Counted from the first letter of the stretch, positions 1 to 9,674 are shown. The stretch: DNA of 64,000 bases from Streptomyces wedmorensis (GCF_000716445.1 NZ_JNWK01000022.1:1-64000); one strand, 5' to 3'. The notes: generated by a model not told the origin, from the letters alone. A program made the numbers and translations.

Positions 1-94
1 GCACGGCCCACTGCTCGTCAGAAAGATCCCCTCGCCCCACACCGCGATCATCACGGCACAGGGCGAGCGGCGAAACCTACTTCCAAAACACGCC

Positions 95-1420
95 CTAGAG
101 GCCCGGGATCCGGCCGTTGCGGAAGAGGTCCACGAAGATCTGGTGGTCGGCCCGCGCCCGGGCCCCGTAGGAGTGCGCGAAGTCCACCAGGAGCTCGGCG
201 AAGCCCTCCTCGTCGGCCGCGATCGCCGCGTCGATGGCCCGCTCCGTCGAGAACGGCACCAGGGAGTGCCCGCTGGAGTCGTCCGCCGCCGCGTGCATGG
301 TCGCCGTCGCCCGGCCCAGGTCCGCGACGGTCGCCGCGATCTCCTCCGGGTCGTCGATGTCGGACCAGTCCAGGTCCACCGCGTACGGCGAGACCTCGGC
401 GACCAGCTGCCCGGCGCCGTCCAGCTCCGTCCAGCCCAGCCACGGGTCCGCGTGCGCCTGGAGCGCCCGCTGTGAGATCACCGTGCGGTGCCCCTCGTGG
501 TGGAAGTACCCGCGGACCGCGGCGTCCGTGACGTGCCGCGAGACCGCCGGGGTCTGCGCCTGCTTGAGGTAGATCACGACGTCGTTCTCCAGGGCGTCGC
601 TGTTGCCCTCCAGGAGGATGTTGTACGAGGGGAGGCCGGCCGAGCCGATGCCGATCCCGCGCCGCCCGACGACGTCCTTGACCCGGTACGAGTCGGGCCG
701 GGCCAGGCTGGACTCCGGCAGCGTCTCCAGGTAGCCGTCGAAGGCCGCCAGGACCTTGTAACGGGTGGCGGCGTCCAGCTCGATCGTGCCGCCGCCCGCC
801 GAGAAGCGGCGCTCGAACTCGCGGATCTCGGTCATCGAGTCGAGCAGCGCGAAGCGGGTCAGCGCCCGCGCCTCGCGCAGGGCCCCGAGGAGCGCCCCGT
901 CGGCCGTCTCCAGGGTGAAGGCGGGGACCTCGTCGCCCTTGGCGCCGGTCGCGAGGGCGTGGATGCGCTCGCGGTAGGCGGCGGCGTAGATCCGGACCAG
1001 CTCGGTGATCTGCCCGTCGCTGAGCGCCTTGGTGTAGCCGATCAGGGCGAGCGAGGCGGCGAAGCGCTTCAGGTCCCAGGTGAAGGGGCCGACGTAGGCC
1101 TCGTCGAAGTCGTTGACGTTGAAGATCAGCCGGCCGTTGGCGTCCATGTACGTGCCGAAGTTCTCGGCGTGGAGGTCGCCGTGGATCCAGACCCGGCCGG
1201 TGCGCTCGTCCAGGTACGGGCCGCCGCGGGCCTCCCGCTCCAGGTCGGCGTAGAACAGGCAGGCCGTGCCCCGGTAGAAGGCGAAGGCGGAGCCGGCCAT
1301 CTTCCGGAACTTCACGCGGAAGGCCGCCGGGTCGGCGGCGAGGAGCTCGCCGAAGGCGGTCTCGAAGACGCCGAGGATGTGCTCACCGCGCTCTGTGGCG
1401 GTGGGCTGCGGGATCGACAT
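95..1420 (-). CDS. DUF2252 family protein
   Basis: A 441-aa protein of the DUF2252 family, common in actinobacteria and without an established reaction. A phosphotransferase-like pair of motifs is visible: HGDLHAENFG at about residues 75-84 and NDFDEA at about 101-106. These resemble the catalytic and metal-binding loops of aminoglycoside/choline kinase folds, so a kinase-like activity on a small molecule is possible but unproven. The ATG at 1420 is chosen because a GGAGG sits 7 nt upstream; the reading frame stays open to 1849, but that extension has out-of-frame composition and covers the dnaE leader. It is transcribed divergently from dnaE with 190 bp between the two starts. Confidence 0.85.
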   Translation of the reverse strand: MSIPQPTATERGEHILGVFETAFGELLAADPAAFRVKFRKMAGSAFAFYRGTACLFYADLEREARGGPYLDERTGRVWIHGDLHAENFGTYMDANGRLIFNVNDFDEAYVGPFTWDLKRFAASLALIGYTKALSDGQITELVRIYAAAYRERIHALATGAKGDEVPAFTLETADGALLGALREARALTRFALLDSMTEIREFERRFSAGGGTIELDAATRYKVLAAFDGYLETLPESSLARPDSYRVKDVVGRRGIGIGSAGLPSYNILLEGNSDALENDVVIYLKQAQTPAVSRHVTDAAVRGYFHHEGHRTVISQRALQAHADPWLGWTELDGAGQLVAEVSPYAVDLDWSDIDDPEEIAATVADLGRATATMHAAADDSSGHSLVPFSTERAIDAAIAADEEGFAELLVDFAHSYGARARADHQIFVDLFRNGRIPGL

Positions 1421-1610
1421 CGAGGTGCCTCCTGGTACCGGACGTGCTGCAAGACTGTTCATGACAATTGGGACAGGTGTTCCCGGTCTCTCAACGCGCG
1501 ACCCTAGCCGCGAGTGCCCGTCGTCTGTCACTCGGCCGACGTAGACTTCCACGCTGTCCCCCCAGACTGTCCGCAGCCTGTCGCTCAGTGTTTTCCGGAG
1601 GCCTCCCGCC

Positions 1611-4600
1611 GTGACCAAGCCGCCCTTCACGCACCTCCACGTCCACACCCAGTACTCGCTGCTGGACGGTGCCGCGCGGCTGAAGGACATGTTCAACGCG
1701 TGCAACGAGATGGGCATGACGCACATCGCGATGTCCGACCACGGCAACCTGCACGGCGCGTACGACTTCTTCCACACCGCGAAGAAGGCCGGGGTGACGC
1801 CGATCATCGGCATCGAGGCGTACGTGGCGCCCGAGTCCCGGCGCAACAAGCGGAAGATCCAGTGGGGCCAGCCGCACCAGAAGCGGGACGACGTCTCCGG
1901 TTCCGGCGGTTACACCCACAAGACGATCTGGGCCGCGAACGCCACCGGACTCCACAACCTCTTCAAGCTCTCCTCCGACGCGTACGCCGAGGGCTGGCTG
2001 CAGAAGTGGCCCCGGATGGACAAGGAGACCATCTCGAAGTGGTCGGAGGGGCTCATCGCCTCCACCGGCTGCCCGTCCGGCGAGCTCCAGACCCGGCTGC
2101 GCCTCGGCCAGTTCGACGAGGCCCTGAAGTCGGCCTCCGAGTACCAGGACATCTTCGGCAAGGAGCGGTACTTCCTGGAGCTGATGGACCACGGCATCGA
2201 GATCGAGCGCCGGGTCCGCGACGGACTCCTGGAGATCGGCAAGAAGCTCGGCATCCCGCCGCTGGTCACCAACGACTCGCACTACACGTACGCGCACGAG
2301 GCCGGCGCCCACGACGCCCTGCTCTGCATCCAGACCGGCAAGAACCTCTCCGACCCGGACCGCTTCAAGTTCGACGGCACCGGCTACTACCTGAAGTCCA
2401 CGGACGAGATGTACGCGGTGGACTCCTCGGACGCGTGGCAGGAGGGCTGCCGCAACACCCTCCTCGTCGCGGAGCAGGTCAGCACCGACGGCATGTTCGT
2501 CGAGAAGAACCTCATGCCGAAGTTCGACATCCCGGAGGGCTACACCGAGGTCAGCTGGTTCCGCGAGGAGACCATGCGCGGCATGCACCGCCGCTTCCCC
2601 GGTGGCATCCCGGACGACCGCATGAAGCAGGTCGAGTACGAGATGGACACCATCATCTCGATGGGCTTCCCCGGCTACTTCCTCGTCGTCGCCGATTTCA
2701 TCATGTGGGCGAAGAAGCAGGGCATCGCCGTCGGCCCCGGCCGAGGCTCCGCCGCCGGCTCGATCGTCGCGTACGCCATGGGCATCACCGACCTCGACCC
2801 GATCCCGCACGGTCTGATCTTCGAGCGCTTCCTCAACCCCGAGCGCATCTCGATGCCCGATGTCGACATCGACTTCGACGAGCGCAGGCGCGTCGAGGTC
2901 ATCCGGTACGTGACCGAGAAGTACGGCTCCGACAAGGTCGCCATGATCGGCACCTACGGAAAGATCAAGGCCAAGAACGCGATCAAGGACTCCGCGCGCG
3001 TCCTCGGCTACCCGTACGCCATGGGCGACCGGCTCACCAAGGCCATGCCCGCCGACGTCCTCGGCAAGGGCATCGACCTCAACGGCATCACCGACCCCTC
3101 GCACCCCCGCTACAGCGAGGCGGGCGAGATCCGGGCGATGTACGAGAACGAGCCCGACGTGAAGAAGGTCATCGACACCGCCCGCGGCGTCGAGGGCCTG
3201 GTCCGCCAGATGGGCGTGCACGCCGCCGGCGTCATCATGTCCAGCGAGCCGATCGTCGACCACGCCCCGATCTGGGTGCGGCACACCGACGGCGTCACCA
3301 TCACGCAGTGGGACTACCCGCAGTGCGAGTCGCTCGGCCTGCTGAAGATGGACTTCCTCGGCCTGCGCAACCTGACGATCATGGACGACGCCGTCAAGAT
3401 GGTGAAGTCCAACAAGGGGATCGACATCGATCTCCTGGCTCTGCCGCTCGACGACGCGAAGACCTTCGAACTGCTCCAGCGCGGCGACACCCTCGGCGTC
3501 TTCCAGTTCGACGGCGGACCCATGCGGTCCCTGCTGCGGCTGATGAAGCCCGACAACTTCGAAGACATCTCCGCCGTGTCCGCCCTGTACCGGCCGGGCC
3601 CGATGGGCATGAACTCGCACACGAACTACGCGCTGCGCAAGAACGGCCAGCAGGAGATCACCCCGATCCACCCCGAGCTGGAGAAGCCGCTCGAAGAGGT
3701 GCTCGCGGTCACCTACGGCCTCATCGTGTACCAGGAGCAGGTGCAGAAGGCCGCCCAGATCATCGCCGGGTACTCCCTCGGCGAGGCCGACATCCTCCGC
3801 CGCGTCATGGGCAAGAAGAAGCCCGAGGAGCTGGCGAAGAACTTCGTCATCTTCGAGGCCGGAGCCAAGAGCAAGGGCTTCAGCGACGAGGCCATCAAGG
3901 CGCTCTGGGACGTCCTGGTCCCCTTCGCCGGCTACGCCTTCAACAAGGCGCACTCCGCCGCGTACGGCCTGGTCTCCTACTGGACCGCCTACCTCAAGGC
4001 CAACCACCCGGCCGAGTACATGGCGGGACTGCTCACCTCGGTCAAGGACGACAAGGACAAGTCGGCGGTCTACCTCAACGAGTGCCGCCGCATGGGCATC
4101 AAGGTGCTCCCGCCCAACGTGAACGAGTCCGAGTCGAACTTCGCCGCCCAGGGCGACGACGTGATCCTCTTCGGCCTCTCCGCCGTCCGCAACGTCGGCA
4201 CCAACGTCGTCGAGTCGATCATCAAGTCGCGCAAGGCCAAGGGGAAGTACTCCTCCTTCCCGGACTTCCTCGACAAGGTCGAGGCGGTCGTCTGCAACAA
4301 GCGGACCGTCGAGTCGCTGATCAAGGCCGGCGCCTTCGACGAGATGGGCCACACCCGCAAGGGCCTGGTCGCCCACCACGAGCCCATGATCGACAACGTG
4401 GTGGCGGTCAAGCGCAAGGAGGCCGAGGGACAGTTCGACCTCTTCGGCGGAATGGGCGACGAGGCGAGCGACGAGCCCGGCTTCGGCCTCGACGTCGAGT
4501 TCTCCGACGTCGAGTGGGAGAAGTCGTACCTGCTCGCCCAGGAGCGCGAGATGCTCGGCCTGTACGTCTCCGACCACCCGCTCTTCGGCATCGAGCACGT

Positions 4601-5150
4601 CCTGTCCGACAAGACGGACGCGGCGATCTCCCAGCTCACCGGCGGCGAGCACGGCGACGGCGCCGTCGTCACCATCGGCGGCATCATCTCGGGCCTCCAG
4701 CGCAAGATGACCAAGCAGGGCAACGCCTGGGCGATCGCCACCGTCGAGGACCTCGCCGGCTCCATCGAGTGCATGTTCTTCCCGGCCACCTACCAGCTGG
4801 TCTCCACCCAGCTCGTCGAGGACACGGTCGTCTTCGTCAAGGGACGGCTCGACAAGCGCGAGGACATCCCCCGTCTCGTCGCCATGGAACTGATGGTCCC
4901 CGACCTGTCGAACGCCGGGACCAACGCCCCGGTGATCCTCACCATCCCGACGGTGAAGGTGACGCCGCCGATGGTCACCCGGCTCGGCGAGATCCTCAAG
5001 CACCACAAGGGCAACACCGAGGTCCGGATCAAGCTCCAGGGGCCCCGGACCACGACCGTGCTCCGGCTCGACCGGCACCGGGTGCAGGCCGACCCGGCCC
5101 TCTTCGGGGACCTGAAGGTGCTGCTCGGCCCGTCCTGCCTGGCGGGCTGA
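1611..5150 (+). CDS. dnaE: DNA polymerase III subunit alpha (DnaE)
   Basis: The replicative DNA polymerase catalytic subunit, 1179 aa, the usual length for actinobacterial DnaE1. Visible parts in order: an N-terminal PHP domain starting HLHVHTQYSLLDG (residues 8-20) with SDHGNLHG; the palm with GPGRGSAAGS and the metal-binding PDVDIDFDERR near residue 418; the thumb/fingers region with YNKAHSAAYG-type sequence near 775; and a C-terminal OB fold. The start is GTG at 1611, preceded by GGAGG. It stands alone and is followed by a strong hairpin terminator. As the essential replicase it anchors this region as core chromosome. Confidence 0.98.
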   Translation: MTKPPFTHLHVHTQYSLLDGAARLKDMFNACNEMGMTHIAMSDHGNLHGAYDFFHTAKKAGVTPIIGIEAYVAPESRRNKRKIQWGQPHQKRDDVSGSGGYTHKTIWAANATGLHNLFKLSSDAYAEGWLQKWPRMDKETISKWSEGLIASTGCPSGELQTRLRLGQFDEALKSASEYQDIFGKERYFLELMDHGIEIERRVRDGLLEIGKKLGIPPLVTNDSHYTYAHEAGAHDALLCIQTGKNLSDPDRFKFDGTGYYLKSTDEMYAVDSSDAWQEGCRNTLLVAEQVSTDGMFVEKNLMPKFDIPEGYTEVSWFREETMRGMHRRFPGGIPDDRMKQVEYEMDTIISMGFPGYFLVVADFIMWAKKQGIAVGPGRGSAAGSIVAYAMGITDLDPIPHGLIFERFLNPERISMPDVDIDFDERRRVEVIRYVTEKYGSDKVAMIGTYGKIKAKNAIKDSARVLGYPYAMGDRLTKAMPADVLGKGIDLNGITDPSHPRYSEAGEIRAMYENEPDVKKVIDTARGVEGLVRQMGVHAAGVIMSSEPIVDHAPIWVRHTDGVTITQWDYPQCESLGLLKMDFLGLRNLTIMDDAVKMVKSNKGIDIDLLALPLDDAKTFELLQRGDTLGVFQFDGGPMRSLLRLMKPDNFEDISAVSALYRPGPMGMNSHTNYALRKNGQQEITPIHPELEKPLEEVLAVTYGLIVYQEQVQKAAQIIAGYSLGEADILRRVMGKKKPEELAKNFVIFEAGAKSKGFSDEAIKALWDVLVPFAGYAFNKAHSAAYGLVSYWTAYLKANHPAEYMAGLLTSVKDDKDKSAVYLNECRRMGIKVLPPNVNESESNFAAQGDDVILFGLSAVRNVGTNVVESIIKSRKAKGKYSSFPDFLDKVEAVVCNKRTVESLIKAGAFDEMGHTRKGLVAHHEPMIDNVVAVKRKEAEGQFDLFGGMGDEASDEPGFGLDVEFSDVEWEKSYLLAQEREMLGLYVSDHPLFGIEHVLSDKTDAAISQLTGGEHGDGAVVTIGGIISGLQRKMTKQGNAWAIATVEDLAGSIECMFFPATYQLVSTQLVEDTVVFVKGRLDKREDIPRLVAMELMVPDLSNAGTNAPVILTIPTVKVTPPMVTRLGEILKHHKGNTEVRIKLQGPRTTTVLRLDRHRVQADPALFGDLKVLLGPSCLAG

Positions 5151-5168
5151 CCTCCGTAGAGAACGCGC

Positions 5169-5202
5169 AAGGGGCGCGCCCGTCGTCACGGGCGCGCCCC
5201 TT
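5169..5202 (+). terminator. Hairpin terminator between dnaE and the small gene
   Basis: A perfect 15-bp inverted repeat (5169-5183 with 5188-5202) and a 4-nt loop, 18 nt after the dnaE stop. It lies between convergent genes and probably serves both strands. The U-tract is short, as is usual for Streptomyces. Confidence 0.75.
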
Positions 5203-5217
5203 TGCCGTCGGGCGGCG

Positions 5218-5391
5218 TCAGTTGTGGCCGAAGCGCTTCTGACGGCCCTTGCGTGCCATGTCACCCGGTGTCACCTGGGCGGCGCGCTGTTCGGCCTGGG
5301 ATTCGAGGGCCGACTGCTGCGCCTGCTGCGCGCCGCGCTCGGCCGGGGACTGCTGCTTCTGACCGCGGTTCTGGTTGCGGTTCTTGGCCAT
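5218..5391 (-). CDS. Small basic hydrophilic protein (57 aa)
   Basis: A 57-aa protein starting MAKNRNQNRGQKQQ and ending RKGRQKRFGHN, rich in Gln, Arg, Lys and Ala, with no hydrophobic core. The start is well supported by AGGAGG 8 nt before the ATG at 5391. Similar short proteins sit near dnaE in other Streptomyces as far as I recall; none has a known function to my knowledge. The basic, Gln-rich, probably disordered sequence would suit binding to nucleic acid or ribosomes, but that is inference only. It is convergent with dnaE across the shared terminator. Confidence 0.75.
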   Translation of the reverse strand: MAKNRNQNRGQKQQSPAERGAQQAQQSALESQAEQRAAQVTPGDMARKGRQKRFGHN

Positions 5392-5617
5392 GGGAATGCC
5401 TCCTCAAAGGGATCTAGGGGCCAGGGCCGCTGTCAGATTCACATACGGTCCGAACCGCCGCATGTTGGATCATTACGGAGCGTAAGGGGCGAGCCGACGT
5501 GATATTCGCCACGCCGATGATCCAGTTCCGGCCGTCAAGCCCCCGGCAGTCGGGCAGACTCGATGGAAACCCGAAGCACCCTTTCGCATCCGAGGCTCCC
5601 GAAAGAGGGTGGAACAC

Positions 5618-7081
5618 GTGGACCGCTGCGTCGTCCTGGTGGACGCCGGCTACCTCCTGGGCGCCGCCGCCAGCCTTCTCGCCGGGGAACCGGCCCGCTC
5701 CAGGATCACCGTCGACCACGCCGCGCTGATCCGGCAGCTGCGCGAGCGAGCCGAGACCGAGACCGCCCTGCCCCTGCTGCGGATCTACTGGTTCGACGGC
5801 GCACCCGACCGGGTGCCCCAGCCCGAGCACCGCCGACTCCGCGTGATGCCGCGGGTCACCGTTCGGCTGGGCGCCCTGACCAGGAGCGAGGGCCGCTGGG
5901 CGCAGAAGGGCGTCGACGCGGCCATGCACACCGAGCTCACCGAACTCGCCAGGAACCGGGCCTGCTCCGACATCGTGCTCGTCACCGGCGACGGCGACCT
6001 GCTGCCCGGCCTCATGTCGGCCAAGGAGCACGGCGTCGCCGTCCACCTCTGGGCCGTCCAGGCCGCCGATGGCGACTACAACCAGTCCGAGGACCTGGTG
6101 GCCGAGGCCGACGAACGGCGGGTCCTCGACCGGGCCTGGATCACCCGCGCCGTCCGCGCCAAGGACCTCAGCGGCCTCTGCGCGCCCCCGCCCGCCCCGC
6201 GCCCCGAGATCGCCGCGATCCTCTCCGCGCCGCTGCCCGAGGCCGCGCTCGCCGCCTCCGCCGAACGGGCGGCGGAAGCCGCGGCCGCGCGCAACGGCGG
6301 ACCCGCCCCCGTCGGCGGGCCCGGCGTCGCCGCCGACCGCGACCACGGCGCCGACGGCCACGTCCGCGACGGCGAGCGCCTCCACGGCAACGGCCATCTG
6401 CGGGACGACGGCCATCTCGCGGGCAGCGGCCACCTGCGGGAGGACGGTCACCTCGCGGGCAGCGGCCATCTGCGCGAGGACGGCCACCTGAGGAGCAACG
6501 GCCACCTCAACGGCACGGGGCTCCCCGCCCCGGCCTCCGGCAAGGGCGTCCCCACGCCCAAGGACCTGGCCGGCCTCCGCGGCCCCGGCACCGGGGCGAC
6601 GCCCCCCGCCGCGTCCGCCGCCCCGGTGCCGCAAGGAGCGAGCGCGCTCCGCTGGTCCTCCGACCGGGGCTGGATCGAGCGCCCCGCCCCCTCCCTCGGC
6701 GAGCCCGCCGAGACCGCCTCCCTGCCCACCCTCGCCATGCTCACCAGCGCCGAGCAGCGCTGGGCCGACCGCGAGGAGGACATCACCACCGTCGGCGGCG
6801 ACCCGTTCGAGGTCGGGCAGGTGTTCGCCCGCCGTTGGATGGAGCGGCTGCCCGAGCAGAGCCACGTACAGAAGCTGTCCGTCCTCTACCCCCGCATCCC
6901 GCACCGCATCGACGGCGAACTCCTCCGCTACGCCGCGCGTTTCGGCCTGCTCGCCCACAAGGACGACCAGATCGACGAGCACGACCGGTACGCCATCCGG
7001 GCCGGGTTCTGGCGCGAGATCGACGTCCGGGCCGCCGCCGAACACGCCCCCGCGCCCGGAGCGGGCCCGGCGACCCCGTAG
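5618..7081 (+). CDS. NYN domain (LabA/DUF88-type) putative RNase with repeat linker
   Basis: A protein of 487 aa. The N-terminal third is a NYN/PIN-like nuclease domain: CVVLVDAGYLLG at residues 4-15 with the first acidic residue D9, and VLVTGDGDLLPG near 120-131 with acidic D125 and D127. Such folds bind Mg2+ and cleave RNA; the substrate here is unknown. A long Ala/Pro/Gly linker follows and contains seven GHLxxx hexapeptides (about residues 259-300). A conserved C-terminal domain starts around residue 390 (LMLTSAEQRW-like, then ARRWMERLPEQ). The GTG at 5618 is preferred over an in-frame GTG at 5609 because GAGGGTGG precedes it at normal distance. The ABC transporter genes follow 11 bp downstream. 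Confidence 0.88.
   Translation: MDRCVVLVDAGYLLGAAASLLAGEPARSRITVDHAALIRQLRERAETETALPLLRIYWFDGAPDRVPQPEHRRLRVMPRVTVRLGALTRSEGRWAQKGVDAAMHTELTELARNRACSDIVLVTGDGDLLPGLMSAKEHGVAVHLWAVQAADGDYNQSEDLVAEADERRVLDRAWITRAVRAKDLSGLCAPPPAPRPEIAAILSAPLPEAALAASAERAAEAAAARNGGPAPVGGPGVAADRDHGADGHVRDGERLHGNGHLRDDGHLAGSGHLREDGHLAGSGHLREDGHLRSNGHLNGTGLPAPASGKGVPTPKDLAGLRGPGTGATPPAASAAPVPQGASALRWSSDRGWIERPAPSLGEPAETASLPTLAMLTSAEQRWADREEDITTVGGDPFEVGQVFARRWMERLPEQSHVQKLSVLYPRIPHRIDGELLRYAARFGLLAHKDDQIDEHDRYAIRAGFWREIDVRAAAEHAPAPGAGPATP
6392..6517 (+). repeat. Seven tandem 18-bp units coding GHLxxx
   Basis: Seven consecutive 18-nt units, each coding Gly-His-Leu plus three variable residues, with D/E-rich and G/S-rich triplets partly alternating (RDD, AGS, RED, AGS, RED, RSN, NGT). 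The phase of 18 nt is exact over the block, so this is an expanded in-frame minisatellite within the NYN gene linker. Confidence 0.85.
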
Positions 7082-7092
7082 GCTCTTCCCCC

Positions 7093-8073
7093 GTGAGTAC
7101 GGTGTGCGTGGTGCGGGATCTGGTCAAGACGTACCCCGCCACGCGCGGCAGGCGCGGTGCGCCCGCGACACCCGAGGTGCGGGCCACCGACGGGGTCAGC
7201 CTCGACGTGCGCGGCGGCGAGATCTTCGGGCTGCTCGGCCCCAACGGAGCGGGCAAGTCCACCCTGGTCCGCCAGCTCACCGGCCTCATGCGCCCCGACT
7301 CCGGCACCGTCGAGCTCCTCGGCCACGACCTCGTCCGCCACCCGGAGCGGGCGTCCCGGCTCCTCGCCTACCTCGGCCAGGAGTCCACCGCCCTCGACGA
7401 GCTGACCGTCGCCCTCGCCGCCGAGACCACCGGGCGGCTGCGCGGTCTCACCGCCCACGACGCCCGCGCCGAGCGCGACGCCGTCCTGGACGAGCTGGGC
7501 CTCACGGCGCTCGCCTCCCGGCCCCTCAAGAAGCTCTCCGGCGGACAGCGGCGGCTCGCCTGCGTCGCCGCCGCGCTCGTCGGCGGCAGGCCCGTCCTCG
7601 TCCTCGACGAACCCACCACCGGCATGGACCCCGTCGCCCGGCGCGCCGTCTGGGCCGCCGTCGACCGGCGCCGCGCCGAACACGGCACCACCGTGCTGCT
7701 CGTCACCCACAACGTCATCGAGGCCGAGACCGTCCTCGACCGGGTCGCCGTCCTCGACCACGGCCGGGTCATCGCCAGCGACACCCCCGCCGGGCTCAAG
7801 GAGCGCGTCGCCGGTGAGGTCCGCGTCGAACTGGTCTGGCGCGACTCCGCCCCGCTCCACCTCCCCGAGGTCGCCGCGCTGCGGGAACTGGCCCAGGAGA
7901 CCGGCCGGCGCTGGAGCCTCCGGCTCGCCCCCGACGCCGCCCGCGCGGCCGTCGCCACCGTCACCGGCGGCGCCGCCTTCGCCGCGCTCGACGACTTCAC
8001 CCTGGCCACGCCCAGCCTGGAGGACGTGTACCTCGCACTGGGCGGGGAGACCGAGGGGCTGGTGAAGGCGTGA
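7093..8073 (+). CDS. ABC transporter ATP-binding protein
   Basis: A 326-aa ATPase of the drug/polysaccharide exporter (DrrA-like) type. Walker A GPNGAGKST is at about residues 49-57, the signature LSGGQRR near 148 and Walker B VLVLDEPTTGMD near 168-179. The C-terminal roughly 90 residues form the extra domain typical of this class. The start GTG at 7093 lies 11 nt after the NYN gene stop. The permease gene follows 67 nt downstream, so the two encode one ABC-2 type exporter. The substrate cannot be read from the sequence. Confidence 0.93.
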   Translation: MSTVCVVRDLVKTYPATRGRRGAPATPEVRATDGVSLDVRGGEIFGLLGPNGAGKSTLVRQLTGLMRPDSGTVELLGHDLVRHPERASRLLAYLGQESTALDELTVALAAETTGRLRGLTAHDARAERDAVLDELGLTALASRPLKKLSGGQRRLACVAAALVGGRPVLVLDEPTTGMDPVARRAVWAAVDRRRAEHGTTVLLVTHNVIEAETVLDRVAVLDHGRVIASDTPAGLKERVAGEVRVELVWRDSAPLHLPEVAALRELAQETGRRWSLRLAPDAARAAVATVTGGAAFAALDDFTLATPSLEDVYLALGGETEGLVKA

Positions 8074-8140
8074 CCCGCCGCGATCCCCGCGCCCCGCGCG
8101 GCCCCCACGTACCGCACGTCACCGTCAGGAGCTGCCCGCA

Positions 8141-8968
8141 GTGAGCACCGTGCCCGCGGAGGTCCTGCCGACCGCCGCGCCGACCCCCCGGTCCCGCGGC
8201 GACGAGGACGGCGCCGCGCCCCTCGCCCCGCGCGCCCGGCTGCTGCCCGCCCTGGCCGCCGTCTACCGCGCGCAGCTCTCCCGGGCCCGGGTCGCCCGCA
8301 TCCCGCTGCTCTTCGTGGCCACCTTCCAGTCCATCGGGATCATGGTCCTGATGCGTGGGGTCGTCGACGGCGGCACCGAGGCACGTGCCGTCGTGGCCGG
8401 CTCCACCGTCCTGGTCGTCGCCTTCGTCGCGCTCAACCTGCTCGCCCAGTACTTCGGGCAGCTGCGGGCCGGCGGCGGCCTCGACCACTACGCCACCCTG
8501 CCCGTGCCGCCCGCCGCCGTGGTGCTCGGGGCGGCCGGGGCGTACGCCTCCTTCACCGTGCCGGGGACGGTCGTCACCGCCGTCGCCGGCTCCGTGCTGT
8601 TCGGCCTTCCGCTCGGCCACCTGTGGATCCTCGCCGCCGTCGTCCCCCTCTCCGGGGCCGCGCTCGCCGGACTCGGCGCGGCCCTCGGACTGCTCGCGCC
8701 CCGGCCGGAGCTGGCCACCCTGCTCGGCCAGCTCGGCATGTCGGCGGCGCTGCTCCTCGGCGTGCTCCCGGCGGAGCGGCTGCCCGGACCGATCGGGTGG
8801 GCGCGGGACCTGCTGCCGTCGACGTACGGAGTGGAGGCCCTGGCCCGCACCTTCGACCCGCACCCGGACTGGGCGGTCGTCGGCCTCGACCTCGCCGTGT
8901 GCGGGGCGGTCGGCGTCCTCTCCCTCGCGGTCGCCACCTGGGCGTACCGGCGGGCCGCCGTCCGCTGA
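8141..8968 (+). CDS. ABC-2 type transporter permease
   Basis: A 275-aa integral membrane protein with about six hydrophobic segments (roughly residues 65-85, 95-115, 135-155, 160-185, 190-210 and 245-265) after a hydrophilic N-terminus. The GTG start has AGGAG 10 nt upstream. It is the membrane half of the exporter whose ATPase is encoded just before it; two copies would pair with two ATPases. Confidence 0.9.
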   Translation: MSTVPAEVLPTAAPTPRSRGDEDGAAPLAPRARLLPALAAVYRAQLSRARVARIPLLFVATFQSIGIMVLMRGVVDGGTEARAVVAGSTVLVVAFVALNLLAQYFGQLRAGGGLDHYATLPVPPAAVVLGAAGAYASFTVPGTVVTAVAGSVLFGLPLGHLWILAAVVPLSGAALAGLGAALGLLAPRPELATLLGQLGMSAALLLGVLPAERLPGPIGWARDLLPSTYGVEALARTFDPHPDWAVVGLDLAVCGAVGVLSLAVATWAYRRAAVR

Positions 8969-9002
8969 GGCGGGCCACAGGGACACCTGGCACGATGGCG
9001 GG

Positions 9003-9641
9003 GTGACCGCACCCCTGACTCCGCCTCACCAGCCGCCGCACGACCCCGACTGGCCCCCGCAGCCCCCGCCGCATCACGGGCCGGCCGGCGACCCGATCAC
9101 GGGCGCCGAGGTCGTCCAGGGCGTCGTGGTGACCCTCGTCTCGGCGGTCGCGGGCGCGGTGCTCGGATTCCTGTGGCTGACCCTGGCCCCCCGCGTCCTG
9201 CTCATCTCGGACGGCAAGGGGGTCTACCTGCGCGACTCCGAGGGGGAGTCGGCGATCGGCGCGGACGGCACCTTCGTGCTCCTCGCCCTGGCCTTCGGTG
9301 CGGTCGCCGCGCTCGTCGTCTTCCTGCTGCGCCGCAAGGGCGGGGTCCCGCTGGTGCTCGGCCTGGCCCTGGGCGGCGTCCTCGGCTCGCTCCTCGCGTG
9401 GGGCATCGGCACCACGTTCGGTCCGACGGACGACGTCGTCGCGCACGCCAAGGCGGTCGGCCCCAACGTCACCTTCGAGGCGCCGCTCGAGCTGAACCTG
9501 GCCGCCGCCGCGATGCTGGCCTGGCCGCTCGCGGCGATGATCGTGCACCTCGCCCTGACCGCCGCCTTCGGCCCCCGCGACCCGGAACCGGAGCCGTGGG
9601 ACCAGCCGAAGCCGTACACCCAGGGCCCGGGCACCGGCTGA
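9003..9641 (+). CDS. DUF2567-like membrane protein
   Basis: A 212-aa protein with a Pro/His-rich cytoplasmic N-terminus (about 35 aa) and four predicted membrane helices (about residues 38-60, 93-112, 120-140 and 175-195). Sequence between helices 1 and 2 contains the short LRDSEGESAIGADGTF stretch that I associate with DUF2567 proteins of Streptomyces. No catalytic motif is visible. The start is GTG at 9003; the nearby ATG at 8994 runs into a stop after three codons. It lies 34 nt after the permease gene and may be co-transcribed. Confidence 0.75.
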   Translation: MTAPLTPPHQPPHDPDWPPQPPPHHGPAGDPITGAEVVQGVVVTLVSAVAGAVLGFLWLTLAPRVLLISDGKGVYLRDSEGESAIGADGTFVLLALAFGAVAALVVFLLRRKGGVPLVLGLALGGVLGSLLAWGIGTTFGPTDDVVAHAKAVGPNVTFEAPLELNLAAAAMLAWPLAAMIVHLALTAAFGPRDPEPEPWDQPKPYTQGPGTG

Positions 9642-9674
9642 CGGACCCGGTGTCCGAGACGGCCGCGCCGAGCG

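Noticed and set aside
1491..5264. Very long open frames on the other frames and strand across dnaE
   Set aside because: They are shadows produced by high third-position GC; their translations are Arg/Pro/Gly or Val/Leu/Asp/Glu-biased and match no family, while dnaE is unambiguous.
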